59,466 nucleotides of DNA from Candidatus Bruticola papionis (lineage in GTDB: Bacteria; Vulcanimicrobiota; Xenobia; Xenobiales; Xenobiaceae), in the NCBI GenBank assembly GCA_002407045.1, contig DHKB01000061.1, forward strand, positions 22,569 to 82,034, in the 5' to 3' direction. Positions 26,124 through 34,832 of the stretch are shown in pieces (within the stretch, counting starts at the first letter, position 1; each line of letters begins with the position of its first letter). Made by a program: the position numbers and the translations under genes. Below the pieces are notes generated by a model that saw nothing but the letters and a program-made list of their open reading frames with translations, had not been told where the DNA came from and searched no databases.

Positions 26124-28220
26124 CTAGATACGATGGAAAAGACGCTCTAGTACCTTTTCCTCCAAAATAATTCTCGTAGGACGTCCATGCGGACAATAAA
26201 GAGAATGCTCAACTTTAAGCATATTGTTGACTAGCCCTTCCATAGCTTCAAAGCTAAGAACATCTCCAGCTTTAACGGCAGCTTTGCAACTGGCCATGGC
26301 TCTAATTTTTTCTCGCATATGCTCACGGACATTGCCACGAACAGAGATAAATTCTCCCGCCAGTTCTTCCACCAACTCAGCGAAAGTTGCAGCAGCTTTT
26401 TGCAAGGGCAAGGCAACAGGCACACCTCGCAAAGCGAAACGATCTGGGCCAAAATTCTCCACTTCATAACCATATTCACAAAAAGAATCTAGGCTATCTT
26501 GCAAAAATTGACTGACTTGAGGAGTAAATTCCACTATTTCAGGGATAAGCAATCCTTGCGAGCGTTCACTTAAAGCCTGTATATTAGCAAATTTTTCGTA
26601 ATTGATACGCTCTTGAGCCGTATGCTGATCAACGAGCCACAACTTTCCTTCGCATAATCCCACTATAAAAGTTTTGTATACTTGCCCAAGTACTTTAAAT
26701 TGAGGGACTTCTGTTGCATTAGTACCGTGCCAAAGCTCGCTCTGTTGTAAATAATCCGAGTGACGCTCCACTTCAGAAGCAGCTATAACTTTTTCTTGTT
26801 GTGGTTCTGCTGCCACTTTATTGGCAATCTCTGTCCTTTGCTGGCACTCATCTCCAGAATTTGCACTTTGGGAAGCTTGAGAGCAATCTAAAACAGCGCG
26901 ATCCCCATTAAAAGGTGTATACAATTCCAAAGCCAATTTGGCTTTACCAACTGAAGCTTTGGAACTTAATGTAATTTCTTTTTCTAAAGGTTTCTTATTA
27001 AAGGCAGATTCTGGAAAATATAAACGACCGGAAGCCCCCTTTTGCCTTTCAACCTGGCTAGCTGGAAGCGTCTTTTTAGCCTCAACAACCGCCATGTCGT
27101 CATTTTCTGATTTTTTCTCAACAGCACAAGTTTCATCAATTCTAGAGGCTGTTGTAGGTACTTCTCTTTGAGCTTCAGCTTTGCGAGCCAAAAAGTCGAA
27201 ATGTTTGGGCAAAACACTATCTGCACGATAGGCTTCTAAAGCCTTGCTGACAGCTCTGTATACCAAAGAAAAGACTGGCCGTGGCTCGGCAAATCTTACT
27301 TCCAACTTGGTAGGATGAACATTGACATCTACAAAAGCCGGATCTACAGTCAGACGCAACATACCTACAGGAAAGCGACCTTTTTCAACAAGAGGAGAGA
27401 AGCCTTCCAACAGAGCTTGAGAAAGATTTTGCGAGCGTATTACTCGTCCATTCATGACAAATAATTGATAAGTGCGATTGCTTTTAGCCACATCGGGACG
27501 AGCCACAAAACCATCTATGCTCATGCCTTCGGCGCTATCAAAAATAGGTATAAAATTGGTGCTATCCAATTTCCACAGTTTAGCTAAACGTTTGTCACTG
27601 CCCATATCAGCAGTAAAAGAAAAAATTTCCCGTTCATTTGAGTGAAGCGTAAAGGCAACTTCAGGCCAGGCGGCAGCCAAACGCCCCAATAGATCTATAA
27701 TCTGAGCGCTCTCGGCGCCTGCAGAACGTAAAAACTTTAAACGAGCTGGAGTATTGTAGAAGAGATCGCGCACTGTAATGCGAGTTCCAGGTACGGCGGC
27801 GCAAACGCTTAAATTTGGTTCACTTGCTCCCTCCATAGTGAGAAGCGTACCTTCAAGATCACCAGCCTGGCAAGTGCGAATTTCCAAGCGAGAGACAGCA
27901 GCAATGCTAGGCAAAGCCTCACCGCGAAAGCCCAAAGTAAAAAGATTATCTAGATCTTCCCATTCTTTAATTTTGGAAGTGGCAAAGCGCTGAACGGCTA
28001 AACGAGCGTCCTCACGGCTCATGCCACATCCATCGTCTATAACTTGCATAAGTTCTCTGCCGCCACCACGAATATTCACGCTAATTTTACTTGAGGCAGC
28101 GTCGAGAGCATTTTCTACCAATTCTTTTATGACCGAAGCCGGACGATCGACAACTTCTCCGGCAGCAATGCGCTCATAAACACTCTTTTCCAAAAGGCGT
28201 ACTTTAGGCTGTTTGTCCAT
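26124..28220 (-). CDS. mutL: DNA mismatch repair protein MutL
   Basis: A 698-residue mismatch repair ATPase that links mismatch recognition by MutS to strand incision. The GHKL ATPase shows IAAGEVVDRPASVIKELVEN, DDGCGM and TLGFRGEALPSIAAV in the first 110 residues. A variable linker (about 340-510) leads to the C-terminal dimer domain. That domain has a metal-binding endonuclease motif read as DQHTAQERINYE (canonical DQHA..E....E), CKAAVKAGD, and CPHGRPTRI. These suggest a nicking MutL as in bacteria without MutH. Thr in place of Ala in DQHA is a minor change. MutS is not in the window. The deacetylase gene follows on the other side without a clear operon link. Confidence 0.96.
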   Translation of the reverse strand: MDKQPKVRLLEKSVYERIAAGEVVDRPASVIKELVENALDAASSKISVNIRGGGRELMQVIDDGCGMSREDARLAVQRFATSKIKEWEDLDNLFTLGFRGEALPSIAAVSRLEIRTCQAGDLEGTLLTMEGASEPNLSVCAAVPGTRITVRDLFYNTPARLKFLRSAGAESAQIIDLLGRLAAAWPEVAFTLHSNEREIFSFTADMGSDKRLAKLWKLDSTNFIPIFDSAEGMSIDGFVARPDVAKSNRTYQLFVMNGRVIRSQNLSQALLEGFSPLVEKGRFPVGMLRLTVDPAFVDVNVHPTKLEVRFAEPRPVFSLVYRAVSKALEAYRADSVLPKHFDFLARKAEAQREVPTTASRIDETCAVEKKSENDDMAVVEAKKTLPASQVERQKGASGRLYFPESAFNKKPLEKEITLSSKASVGKAKLALELYTPFNGDRAVLDCSQASQSANSGDECQQRTEIANKVAAEPQQEKVIAASEVERHSDYLQQSELWHGTNATEVPQFKVLGQVYKTFIVGLCEGKLWLVDQHTAQERINYEKFANIQALSERSQGLLIPEIVEFTPQVSQFLQDSLDSFCEYGYEVENFGPDRFALRGVPVALPLQKAAATFAELVEELAGEFISVRGNVREHMREKIRAMASCKAAVKAGDVLSFEAMEGLVNNMLKVEHSLYCPHGRPTRIILEEKVLERLFHRI

Positions 28221-28279
28221 CTTAGTTAGTGAAGAATTTCTTTCCAGGAAAATTACAGAAAATAGAAAGGCGAATATAT

Positions 28280-29086
28280 TTAAATCAATTCGTCAACACG
28301 TACAAATTCAAAGCCGCGCCCACGCAAGCCAGCAATAATCAAAGGCAAAGCTTGAGCCGTTTGCTCGCGGTCTCCTCCACCGTCATGTAATAAAACAATA
28401 TCACCAGGCTTAGCTTGAGACACTACTCTTTGGGCAATAACAGCAGCTCCGGGAAGTTGCCAATCGCGTGGACAATTAGACCACAATACAGCCAACTGAC
28501 GCAAGCGATTACCGTCTTTCAAATTCCAAGGATAGCGCATTCCATAAGGAGGACGATAGTAACGTGTTTTTTCGCCCAAAACAGCTTCCAAAGCTAAACC
28601 ACCTTCAGCGATTTCTCGACGAGCGCGGTCTGGTGTGCAACCTAAGAAATTACAATGCGAAAAGCTATGCGAACCAATTAAATGGCCCTCAGCTTTGATT
28701 TGCTTGACCAACTTGGGAAACTCAAGCACATTTTGTCCTACACAAAAAAAGGAAGCTTTAACATTTTCTTTAGCTAAAACGTCTAATATCAAAGGCGTAT
28801 TGAGAGGATGAGGGCCGTCATCGAAAGTAAGAGCAATTTTATGGCCTTGGCGACTTCCGTAGGCCAGAACTTCTCCGTATAAAGAAGAAGTTACGTTAAC
28901 ACAAGGCTCTAAGAGAGCGCCCAAAGTAAGGATAGCACTGTAAGCTCCCCAAAATACAGAAGCCTTTCGATATTTTTCCGGACATAATGCCCAAGCAGCC
29001 AAAGTAAGAGCACCTGTGCCTAAACAGTAGGCAGCTTGATAATTTTCATACACCCAATCACGGATTTCTTCGCAATAAAATTTCAT
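28280..29086 (-). CDS. Membrane-anchored polysaccharide deacetylase (NodB domain)
   Basis: A 268-residue enzyme likely removing N-acetyl groups from a cell-surface glycan. Two hydrophobic stretches in residues 15-65 (GTGALTLAAWALC, WGAYSAILTLGALL) anchor the N-terminus. The NodB motifs follow: TFDDGPHP (catalytic base and metal ligand), HSFSH (metal histidines), RPPYG, and a late LLHDGGG. All key residues are present, so activity is expected. Substrate, peptidoglycan or polysaccharide, is not determinable. It lies upstream of mutL on the same strand with a 59-base gap; the divergent neighbour is a small zinc-ribbon gene. Confidence 0.92.
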   Translation of the reverse strand: MKFYCEEIRDWVYENYQAAYCLGTGALTLAAWALCPEKYRKASVFWGAYSAILTLGALLEPCVNVTSSLYGEVLAYGSRQGHKIALTFDDGPHPLNTPLILDVLAKENVKASFFCVGQNVLEFPKLVKQIKAEGHLIGSHSFSHCNFLGCTPDRARREIAEGGLALEAVLGEKTRYYRPPYGMRYPWNLKDGNRLRQLAVLWSNCPRDWQLPGAAVIAQRVVSQAKPGDIVLLHDGGGDREQTAQALPLIIAGLRGRGFEFVRVDELI

Positions 29087-29114
29087 CTTAAATCTTCCTC
29101 AATAACAACTCGCC

Positions 29115-29160
29115 GTCTAATTTTTATGCAGGATCTGGCCTTCCTGCTCTTAGGTTAGAC
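29115..29160. promoter_or_regulatory. Nested palindrome in a divergent intergenic region
   Basis: GTCTAA (29115-29120) pairs with TTAGAC (29155-29160), and within it GCAGG (29128-29132) pairs with CCTGC (29143-29147). It lies between the divergent deacetylase and zinc-ribbon genes, where a regulator site or an RNA hairpin is possible. A TATACA just downstream could be the -10 of the + strand gene. Confidence 0.4.
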
Positions 29161-29250
29161 GTTAACTTTTATACAAAGGGGAAAATATTTTACAGGCGAA
29201 TTTGAAACTGTTGCAGTTCGCGTACCCGACATTTCGGAGGTTGTATATAA

Positions 29251-29631
29251 ATGAGTAATAATAGTTTGTCCGGAAGAGGCAAAACTCAAGACCAACTAGC
29301 CAGCAAGCATGACACTGCCAGAGGCTTGCGAGAGCATGAAGAAAGACTGCTACTCGAACTAAAAAAGACCAGAGAAACGAGAGAGAAACAAGCTAAGCAA
29401 GAAGAAGAGCAAGCAGCCAACATTCACTATATGAAGTGCCCACACTGTGGCTTCGATTTAAAAAACGAGCACGTCGACGAATTTGACTTAACTTTGCCTA
29501 GGTGTGAGCATTGTCAAGGTATTTTTGTGAGCGCCGAACAAATTCAAGCTATAAGGAAACATTTTGGCGTCTTTAGCAAGTTAGCTCGTTTTGGCTCAGT
29601 ATTTACCGGCGGTAAGAAAGATAAGAAGTAA
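29251..29631 (+). CDS. Small TFIIB-type zinc-ribbon protein
   Basis: A 126-residue cytoplasmic protein. Residues 1-60 are a highly charged helix, probably a coiled coil (REHEERLLLELKKTRETREK). Next comes a TFIIB-like zinc ribbon, MKCPHCGFDLKNEHVDEF then CEHCQGIFVSAEQ, which matches the small zf-TFIIB family. A basic tail ends GKKDKK. GGAGG lies 10 bases before the ATG. Function is unknown; an adaptor or nucleic-acid binding protein is plausible. Confidence 0.8.
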   Translation: MSNNSLSGRGKTQDQLASKHDTARGLREHEERLLLELKKTRETREKQAKQEEEQAANIHYMKCPHCGFDLKNEHVDEFDLTLPRCEHCQGIFVSAEQIQAIRKHFGVFSKLARFGSVFTGGKKDKK

Positions 29632-29674
29632 AAAAGCTGGGCAAACTTGAGAAATAAGTTAAGCCTATACCCAG
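29630..29674 (-). terminator. Rho-independent terminator of the pilus-like operon
   Basis: On the - strand CTGGG pairs with CCCAG, with an inner stem GGC..AACTT/AAGTT.GCC, followed by CTTTTTT. It lies 13 bases beyond the stop at 29687 of the last gene of the 34.7-29.7 kb operon. Confidence 0.75.
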
Positions 29675-29686
29675 TATATGTAGCCG

Positions 29687-30763
29687 TCAGCACCACACTT
29701 GTCGAAAAACTTCCTTAAGTTCATGCTCATTGGTTGGGGATGAAGCCAGAATTTCTATCTCTGCTTTGACTTCAGCTATTCGCCTTTTATCAGATAATGA
29801 TTGCCAAGGCGAAGTTTTTCGAAACTTAAAAGGTGTTTGCTTAAGTGTTTTGTGTATGCTGACGGCGGAAGGACGACTCAAGGCCCAGCGCACAAGCCTG
29901 GCTTGGGCCGCTTGTACAAAACAACCGAAACTCAATTCTTTATTTTTGAGTTGATAACAGAACTTTGAGAACTGAGCCGGTTCCAATTCTGGGCCCAAGC
30001 CATCACCGCCTTTAAGTGAAACAGCCCAACCGCCGAGGCCTCGCTCAAGTTTGCTTCTGAGAGTAGCATAATAAAATTTTAAGGCATCACGCTCGACATT
30101 TGCACCGCACTTGGCCAACAGATAACGCCTTTCCAAAAATTCTAAGTACAGCCACAGTTCTAAAATACCCTTATGACTGGCGAATTTTGATTGACAAAAT
30201 TGATAAGCCGACTTAAACATTTGTAAGCGTTCATTTTCTATACTTTTTAAAAGCCAATGCTGCCACAGTCTCTTTATCTTTTGCTTCGCCCCTTCCAGCA
30301 TTTTCTTATATTTAAGGACATAGAATATACTGGCAATCCATCGCTTGAGACCAATAAACTTTTTACACCAGCTCATTTGTACAACTATTGACTTTTCCTC
30401 AGGAAGTAAATCTTCAATTATCTCCTTAAGCTGACTTAATCTAAAAGGCTTAAAAAGCACCGCTTCTATTTTTTCTTCTTTGAGCATTTCGTCTAAATTA
30501 TCCAAAGCAGCTGTAATTAAAATTTGTTTTTGTTCAGGATATTTGACGCGACAACATCGAAGCAAATGCAACTGATTATTAAGATCTGAGCCAGCATTAG
30601 ATATCAAAAGGTCCGCTCTTTGCTTAAGCAATTGGTTGATAAAATGCGCGGAATTTCCCTTTAAGCGGGTTATTTTATAATTTGATTTTTGCAATACATA
30701 GATAAGCATATCGCCGACTATACAATCTTGATCGCAAATAATTATATGCTGACCTTTACTCAT
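29687..30763 (-). CDS. Pseudo-receiver protein with unknown C-terminal region
   Basis: A 358-residue protein. Residues 1-125 have the layout of a response-regulator receiver domain: acidic pair in IIICDQD, the strand DLLISNAG where the phosphorylated Asp should be, and the conserved Lys in LFKPFR. The phospho-acceptor position reads Asn, so it is probably not phosphorylated. The remaining about 230 residues are basic and helical, rich in Lys, Trp and Leu, and not recognised. It is the last gene of the pilus-like operon, 11 bases after the PilC-like gene. A GGGGGG-type site precedes the ATG. It may be a protein-interaction module for the pilus system (inference). Confidence 0.72.
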   Translation of the reverse strand: MSKGQHIIICDQDCIVGDMLIYVLQKSNYKITRLKGNSAHFINQLLKQRADLLISNAGSDLNNQLHLLRCCRVKYPEQKQILITAALDNLDEMLKEEKIEAVLFKPFRLSQLKEIIEDLLPEEKSIVVQMSWCKKFIGLKRWIASIFYVLKYKKMLEGAKQKIKRLWQHWLLKSIENERLQMFKSAYQFCQSKFASHKGILELWLYLEFLERRYLLAKCGANVERDALKFYYATLRSKLERGLGGWAVSLKGGDGLGPELEPAQFSKFCYQLKNKELSFGCFVQAAQARLVRWALSRPSAVSIHKTLKQTPFKFRKTSPWQSLSDKRRIAEVKAEIEILASSPTNEHELKEVFRQVWC

Positions 30764-30774
30764 ATGTATCCCCC

Positions 30775-31806
30775 CTATAAAACAGCACTTAAATTGATAA
30801 ATTCATACAAAGGCGCAAATAAAGCTAAAAGCACTCCCGCAGTACTTAGTCCCATAACACAGAGCAAAATTGGCTCAATTAAAACTGAAAATTTGCTTAT
30901 ATCATAATTAACTTGTTCGTTATAAAATTTGCTCAAGCGCTCTAAAACGTCATCTAAGCTATTGGCTTCCATAGCTACATGGACAGCATTTATGAATGAC
31001 TTAGGAAAATATTTGCCCATTTGCAAAGCTTCACTAAATTCACAACCTTGATGAACTCCAGATATTGTGTGTTCCAAAGCAGAAGCTAAAGGATAGTTGG
31101 CCAAAGCCAAACTAGTTATTTGCAAAGAGCTATGTAAAGGCAAGCCACTGCGTAAAAGCAAAGCTAGTGTGTGACAAAAGCGAGCAGAGATAATATTTTT
31201 GGCAATTTTGCCCAACAAAGGGACGGTCAGCACAAAAGTTTGCCATTTTTTCTGTCCGTATGCAGAAAAACGATAAGTTTTCAAAGCTAGCAAAAAAACG
31301 AAAATAATAATTCCGGAAATAGCCCAAAGCGCTTTACTCTGTAATAGAGAGACGAAGCCTAGCAGCATTAAAGTTGGTAAAGGCAACCTAGCTAAAGAAT
31401 CAAAAATAGGAGCAAATGAAGGAATAATATGGAGTATAACTAGGACACTTAAAGCGGCAAATCCCAAGCATACCGTCAATGGATATTGCAAAGCAGAACT
31501 CAATTTGCGTTTTAGTTCCAATTCCAAAGAAAAAAACTTTGAGATATCGAGGCAAATTTCATCTAGAGCACAAGAGGCTTCACCAGCTTGTATTAGACCG
31601 ACTTCTATTAAATCAAAATACCCAGGATGCAAGCTCCAAGCCTGAGTTAAAGTACTCCCTCGACAAACTTCTCGACTCACTTCCAGCCAGATCTTCTGCT
31701 CATCTTTACATTTGCAACAATTGGCAACTGCTTCTAAAGCTTTTACAACATGAACTCCAGAGCGAAGCATCACTCCAAGCTGGCGGTAGATAAAAATTTT
31801 CTCCAT
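30775..31806 (-). CDS. PilC/GspF-family inner membrane platform protein
   Basis: A 343-residue polytopic protein of the type II secretion/type IV pilus platform family. The first T2SSF domain starts almost at the N-terminus (YRQLGVMLRSGVHVVKALEAV) and the second repeat shows FCHTLALLLRSGLPLHSSLQI. Three membrane helices are visible (around LTVCLGFAALSVLVILHII, WAISGIIIFVFLLAL and PILLCVMGLSTAGVLLALF). It is shorter than typical PilC (about 400) because the N-terminal extension is missing. The ATG at 31806 follows GGAGG by 8 bases; a TTG at 31821 would overlap that site. The platform would recruit the assembly ATPase, which is not encoded nearby. Confidence 0.9.
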   Translation of the reverse strand: MEKIFIYRQLGVMLRSGVHVVKALEAVANCCKCKDEQKIWLEVSREVCRGSTLTQAWSLHPGYFDLIEVGLIQAGEASCALDEICLDISKFFSLELELKRKLSSALQYPLTVCLGFAALSVLVILHIIPSFAPIFDSLARLPLPTLMLLGFVSLLQSKALWAISGIIIFVFLLALKTYRFSAYGQKKWQTFVLTVPLLGKIAKNIISARFCHTLALLLRSGLPLHSSLQITSLALANYPLASALEHTISGVHQGCEFSEALQMGKYFPKSFINAVHVAMEANSLDDVLERLSKFYNEQVNYDISKFSVLIEPILLCVMGLSTAGVLLALFAPLYEFINLSAVL

Positions 31807-31811
31807 GATTT

Positions 31812-33077
31812 TTACCTCCAATTTATCTGACTAAAACTACTACTTTTTAAAGTACCATCTATCGAAGGTGCCGCAGCCCACTGTCCTCCTGTAAGGGTAT
31901 TTATGTATAACCAGCTATTACCAGGATCAACCCATAAAGCTCTGGGTTTAGCTTTACGCAACGACTCCGGCAGGGGAATTTGCTGCCAAGTACCACAGCC
32001 ACTATTTTCTTGAAAGATTAAAGTATAGACGAAACTATTATCGATAGTGTAAATAGCAGAGCCCCAAATATTTGCAGCGACAGAATGTAAGCGTCCAGCT
32101 CCGGAAAAAGGTACAACCACAGATTCGCCCCATCCAGAAAAGGAATTGATCTTTTCTTGCACTCCTTTAGGTAAAGTCCCCCAATAGAACTGACGCAAAC
32201 GGCGAGGAGTACCTTCACAAAGCCAGACGGTACTACCATATTGATCACAAGCGATCCCACGCAAATCCTGTATAGGCTTTTGCTTACTTATCAAGCACTG
32301 GCCATTTTTCCATGAGTAAGCTCCACTATTATTGGAATCATCCAGTACCCATAAAGCTCGATTGGCACTGTCAGCACAGAAGAGAAAATTGCCCATTTTA
32401 TCGGCAGCGACGTCAATTATATGAGCTTTGTATCCCTGGCTATTAGTAGGTACTTCAATAGTATTACAAGCAATATTCTTGCCTTCGGCATTAAAGAGCA
32501 TTTGCAAAATTTTTGGTTCTCGAGCGTGCGAAGCCCAGACAATGCCCTGCCCTGGATGGCCACAAATTGCCCCCGTAGACCAATTGACAGCAGCTCCAGT
32601 AGTTTTAGGCGCAGTGGCCAAGGGCTCCCAAAAAGAGACTTTGGCAAAAGGCAACTTTAAGGCCTTATCGGTAAAAACAGTTTCACTATCGTACGTGTGA
32701 GCATCTATGGAAGCAAGTGTGTCTGTATTGATAAGCCGACGCAAAGTGCACAAAGGGGCGCCGTTTTGACCTGTACGCACAGTAAGTAAACTGAAGTCTT
32801 GGCTAAAAGGTGAAATTTGAGCATACCAATAATAATCCTGATATGGACGAGCAAACTTACCTTTTTGCTCTGTAGGCAAAGAAGCTGGTGAACATTTTTG
32901 TAGTTCTTCCATTTTTGCCTGACCTAAATTTACAGCCACTGTGAAACGATCTGTGTTCAAGCTGGCCTTAGCTCCAAAAGCATAAGTTCCTAATAAATAA
33001 CCAGCGGCACAAAAGACCAGAAATATCCCCATCATCAGCTCTAGCAAAGTATAAGCACGCGATGTCTTCCTTTTCAC
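31812..33077 (-). CDS. Pseudopilin with beta-propeller-like C-terminal body
   Basis: A 421-residue protein with a type IV prepilin N-terminus: short basic leader MKRKTSRA, then YTLLELMMGIFLVF, so cleavage and methylation after the Ala is expected. The Glu at mature position 5 is present. The body is far larger than ordinary pseudopilins and contains several similar strand units, such as IDVAADKMGNFLFCADSAN, GIACDQYGSTVWLCEGT and SVAANIWGSAIYTIDNS, the layout of NHL-type beta-propeller blades. The GTG at 33077 is favoured because GGGGG sits 9 bases upstream and the leader becomes a normal length. It lies between the GspJ-like and PilC-like genes. Binding or adhesion at a pilus tip is a reasonable guess. 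Confidence 0.78.
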   Translation of the reverse strand: MKRKTSRAYTLLELMMGIFLVFCAAGYLLGTYAFGAKASLNTDRFTVAVNLGQAKMEELQKCSPASLPTEQKGKFARPYQDYYWYAQISPFSQDFSLLTVRTGQNGAPLCTLRRLINTDTLASIDAHTYDSETVFTDKALKLPFAKVSFWEPLATAPKTTGAAVNWSTGAICGHPGQGIVWASHAREPKILQMLFNAEGKNIACNTIEVPTNSQGYKAHIIDVAADKMGNFLFCADSANRALWVLDDSNNSGAYSWKNGQCLISKQKPIQDLRGIACDQYGSTVWLCEGTPRRLRQFYWGTLPKGVQEKINSFSGWGESVVVPFSGAGRLHSVAANIWGSAIYTIDNSFVYTLIFQENSGCGTWQQIPLPESLRKAKPRALWVDPGNSWLYINTLTGGQWAAAPSIDGTLKSSSFSQINWR

Positions 33078-33081
33078 TGAA

Positions 33082-33744
33082 CTATACCCCCAAAATTTCA
33101 AGTTCTGTATATAAACTTCTAAATAGCTTTTCTTTGTCGTTTTTTATGTGAAGCTTATTTTTATGTGACTCCAGTTCACTAAAAGAGATAGTTAAACTGA
33201 GTTCTAAAAATTGCAAGCCGCCACGCATACGCCAATTAACGGAATTTACACTTATGGAAGATAATTCACGTGCTAGAATACGTCGCGAGCTTATTTGCTT
33301 TAGATCGGATACATTATTGGCGTTGGGCTTAAATTCTGGCCGATACAGACATCTAGTTAAAATTTTGCTTTCAGAGTCCCAATGGAAACCGATAATAGAG
33401 AATTTACCGTCTGCAGCTGGAGCTTGGCGAAAGATGAATTTGAAGCCAAGTTTATCGTCACAGCGAAGACGATAGCCTTGGCGCCAAGTATTGGCACTAA
33501 TTTTAGGCCAAAGTATTTGCTCACAAGAGCGCAAATCACGACTCATTACTTCCATAGCCAAAGCAGCAGAGCGCATAGCTCTCATACCCATTTCGCTATG
33601 TTTATAGTTGCGCGTAGAAGCCAAGCTCAGTTGACCGACTAAACTTATGAAAAGAACCGTTAAAGCGCAACATATTAGCAACTCTACAAGAGTCATACCC
33701 AGGCTTTTTCTTCTATAAATCGGGCCTTTGTTCGTATATTGCAT
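33082..33744 (-). CDS. GspJ-like minor pseudopilin
   Basis: A 220-residue pseudopilin. The leader MQYTNKGPIYRRKSLG precedes MTLVELLICCALTVLFISL, with cleavage after Gly and the conserved Glu at mature position 5. After the helix, RAMRSAALAMEVMSRDLRSC is typical of GspJ/PilW-like minor pseudopilins, followed by a beta-rich domain. The ATG at 33744 follows GGGGGG by about 7 bases, replacing a longer version from 33774. It overlaps the end of the upstream PilX-like gene by 32 bases, showing a tightly packed operon. Probably part of the pseudopilus tip complex. Confidence 0.85.
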   Translation of the reverse strand: MQYTNKGPIYRRKSLGMTLVELLICCALTVLFISLVGQLSLASTRNYKHSEMGMRAMRSAALAMEVMSRDLRSCEQILWPKISANTWRQGYRLRCDDKLGFKFIFRQAPAADGKFSIIGFHWDSESKILTRCLYRPEFKPNANNVSDLKQISSRRILARELSSISVNSVNWRMRGGLQFLELSLTISFSELESHKNKLHIKNDKEKLFRSLYTELEILGV

Positions 33745-34273
33745 TTTTCCACCCCCCTGCGGAATCGCGCACAATATAAAGATTGGCTTCTAGGCAAGTA
33801 GGCTTACCGCTACTGCTTAAAGTGCCTTCAACTACTCCTCTAACTCTCACAACCTTGGCAGATAAGCGACTTATTTCAAAATAATAATGGTCGAGCTCCT
33901 CAACTACAGGAACTTTTGCCAATATTAACTCGCCAGAGCTAGCTTTTTGTTCCGCTGATAACTTATTGCCCGGTGCTTCAAACAAAAAAGATGCAGAGCC
34001 ACTTTGGCAATAATAGAAAAAATAGTCGCATCCAGATTTTGCCAAATACCAAGCTTGTAAATTGCGTTCTTGAACTCCAGAGAATCGACGTTCACTTTGC
34101 AAAGAAAGCAGATGGGCCGCTCCCAAAATAAGCATTACAGTCGTCAGCATCATAGCCATAATGAGAGCTCCGCCTCGCTGATTACGGCGGCAGAAGCCGA
34201 AGTACTTGCCAGAAAAGCTCCGGCTTCTTAACCGTTGCCAATTGTCAATATATTCCAAATACGTATGTAGCAA
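33713..34273 (-). CDS. PilX/GspK-like pilus assembly protein
   Basis: A 186-residue protein with a cytoplasmic basic N-terminus (about 30 residues) then QRGGALIMAMMLTTVMLILG and SLQSERRFSGVQERNLQAWYLAKSG, the pattern of PilX-like and GspK-like minor pilin components. The usual Glu of the prepilin helix is not present, as in GspK. A beta-rich C-terminal part follows. The start is taken as TTG at 34273, 9 bases after GGGGGG; no ATG competes. Its end overlaps the GspJ-like gene. Confidence 0.72.
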   Translation of the reverse strand: MLHTYLEYIDNWQRLRSRSFSGKYFGFCRRNQRGGALIMAMMLTTVMLILGAAHLLSLQSERRFSGVQERNLQAWYLAKSGCDYFFYYCQSGSASFLFEAPGNKLSAEQKASSGELILAKVPVVEELDHYYFEISRLSAKVVRVRGVVEGTLSSSGKPTCLEANLYIVRDSAGGWKNAIYEQRPDL

Positions 34274-34325
34274 GATGATTTTCCCCCCAGTAGCGGCAAG
34301 CTCTAAGCTGCCGCAATAAACAAAC

Positions 34326-34706
34326 CTAACTTATTATTTCCCTCTCCCATACTGCTTTCAAAGCTTTAAGTCGCTTATTCCAAAGCTTTTCGACAATTTC
34401 AAAGGAATGTTGGGCTTGCTGTAAATAGGCGAAACCACCACTGCGTTCCAGCCAGTTTTCAATGCAAATAATCAGCACTTTCCAGTACTCAATTTCCTTT
34501 TCACTGACTCCTTTTAAAAGCTTATCTACTCTGCCCTTAGAGACACGTCCAGAGGCCTGGCGGCGTACCTCTTCAAATTCTTGCTGTACTCCAGCGCAGC
34601 GTTCTTCTATGCCTAATTTTATATGACGCCAACGTCTGGAAAATTCATAAGGCGAAAGGGTGCGTTTTTTAGCTTTGTCTAACATAACAGGTAAAAAGTT
34701 CAGCAT
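34326..34706 (-). CDS. Basic helical orphan, first gene of the pilus-like operon
   Basis: A 126-residue protein of unknown function, strongly helical and rich in Lys, Arg and Glu, with no signal peptide or membrane segment (SRRWRHIKLGIEERCAGVQQ, VERSGGF-like turn, then a final helix with WNKRLKALKAVWEREI). A GGGGGGAAA site precedes the ATG by about 5 bases, as in the following genes. It is followed after 52 bases by the PilX-like gene and would be co-transcribed. It may be a cytoplasmic partner of the pilus machinery, but nothing in the sequence proves this. Confidence 0.6.
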   Translation of the reverse strand: MLNFLPVMLDKAKKRTLSPYEFSRRWRHIKLGIEERCAGVQQEFEEVRRQASGRVSKGRVDKLLKGVSEKEIEYWKVLIICIENWLERSGGFAYLQQAQHSFEIVEKLWNKRLKALKAVWEREIIS

Positions 34707-34832
34707 AAAGATTTCCCCCCTTATGGATAAATTAGCTGTTACCGTTATAAACTACACTACTGAAATAAACTGGAAATTTTTTACTCTTTAGGCGGCAGGA
34801 AATTAACTCAGGCAAAATTTAATTATAGATAC

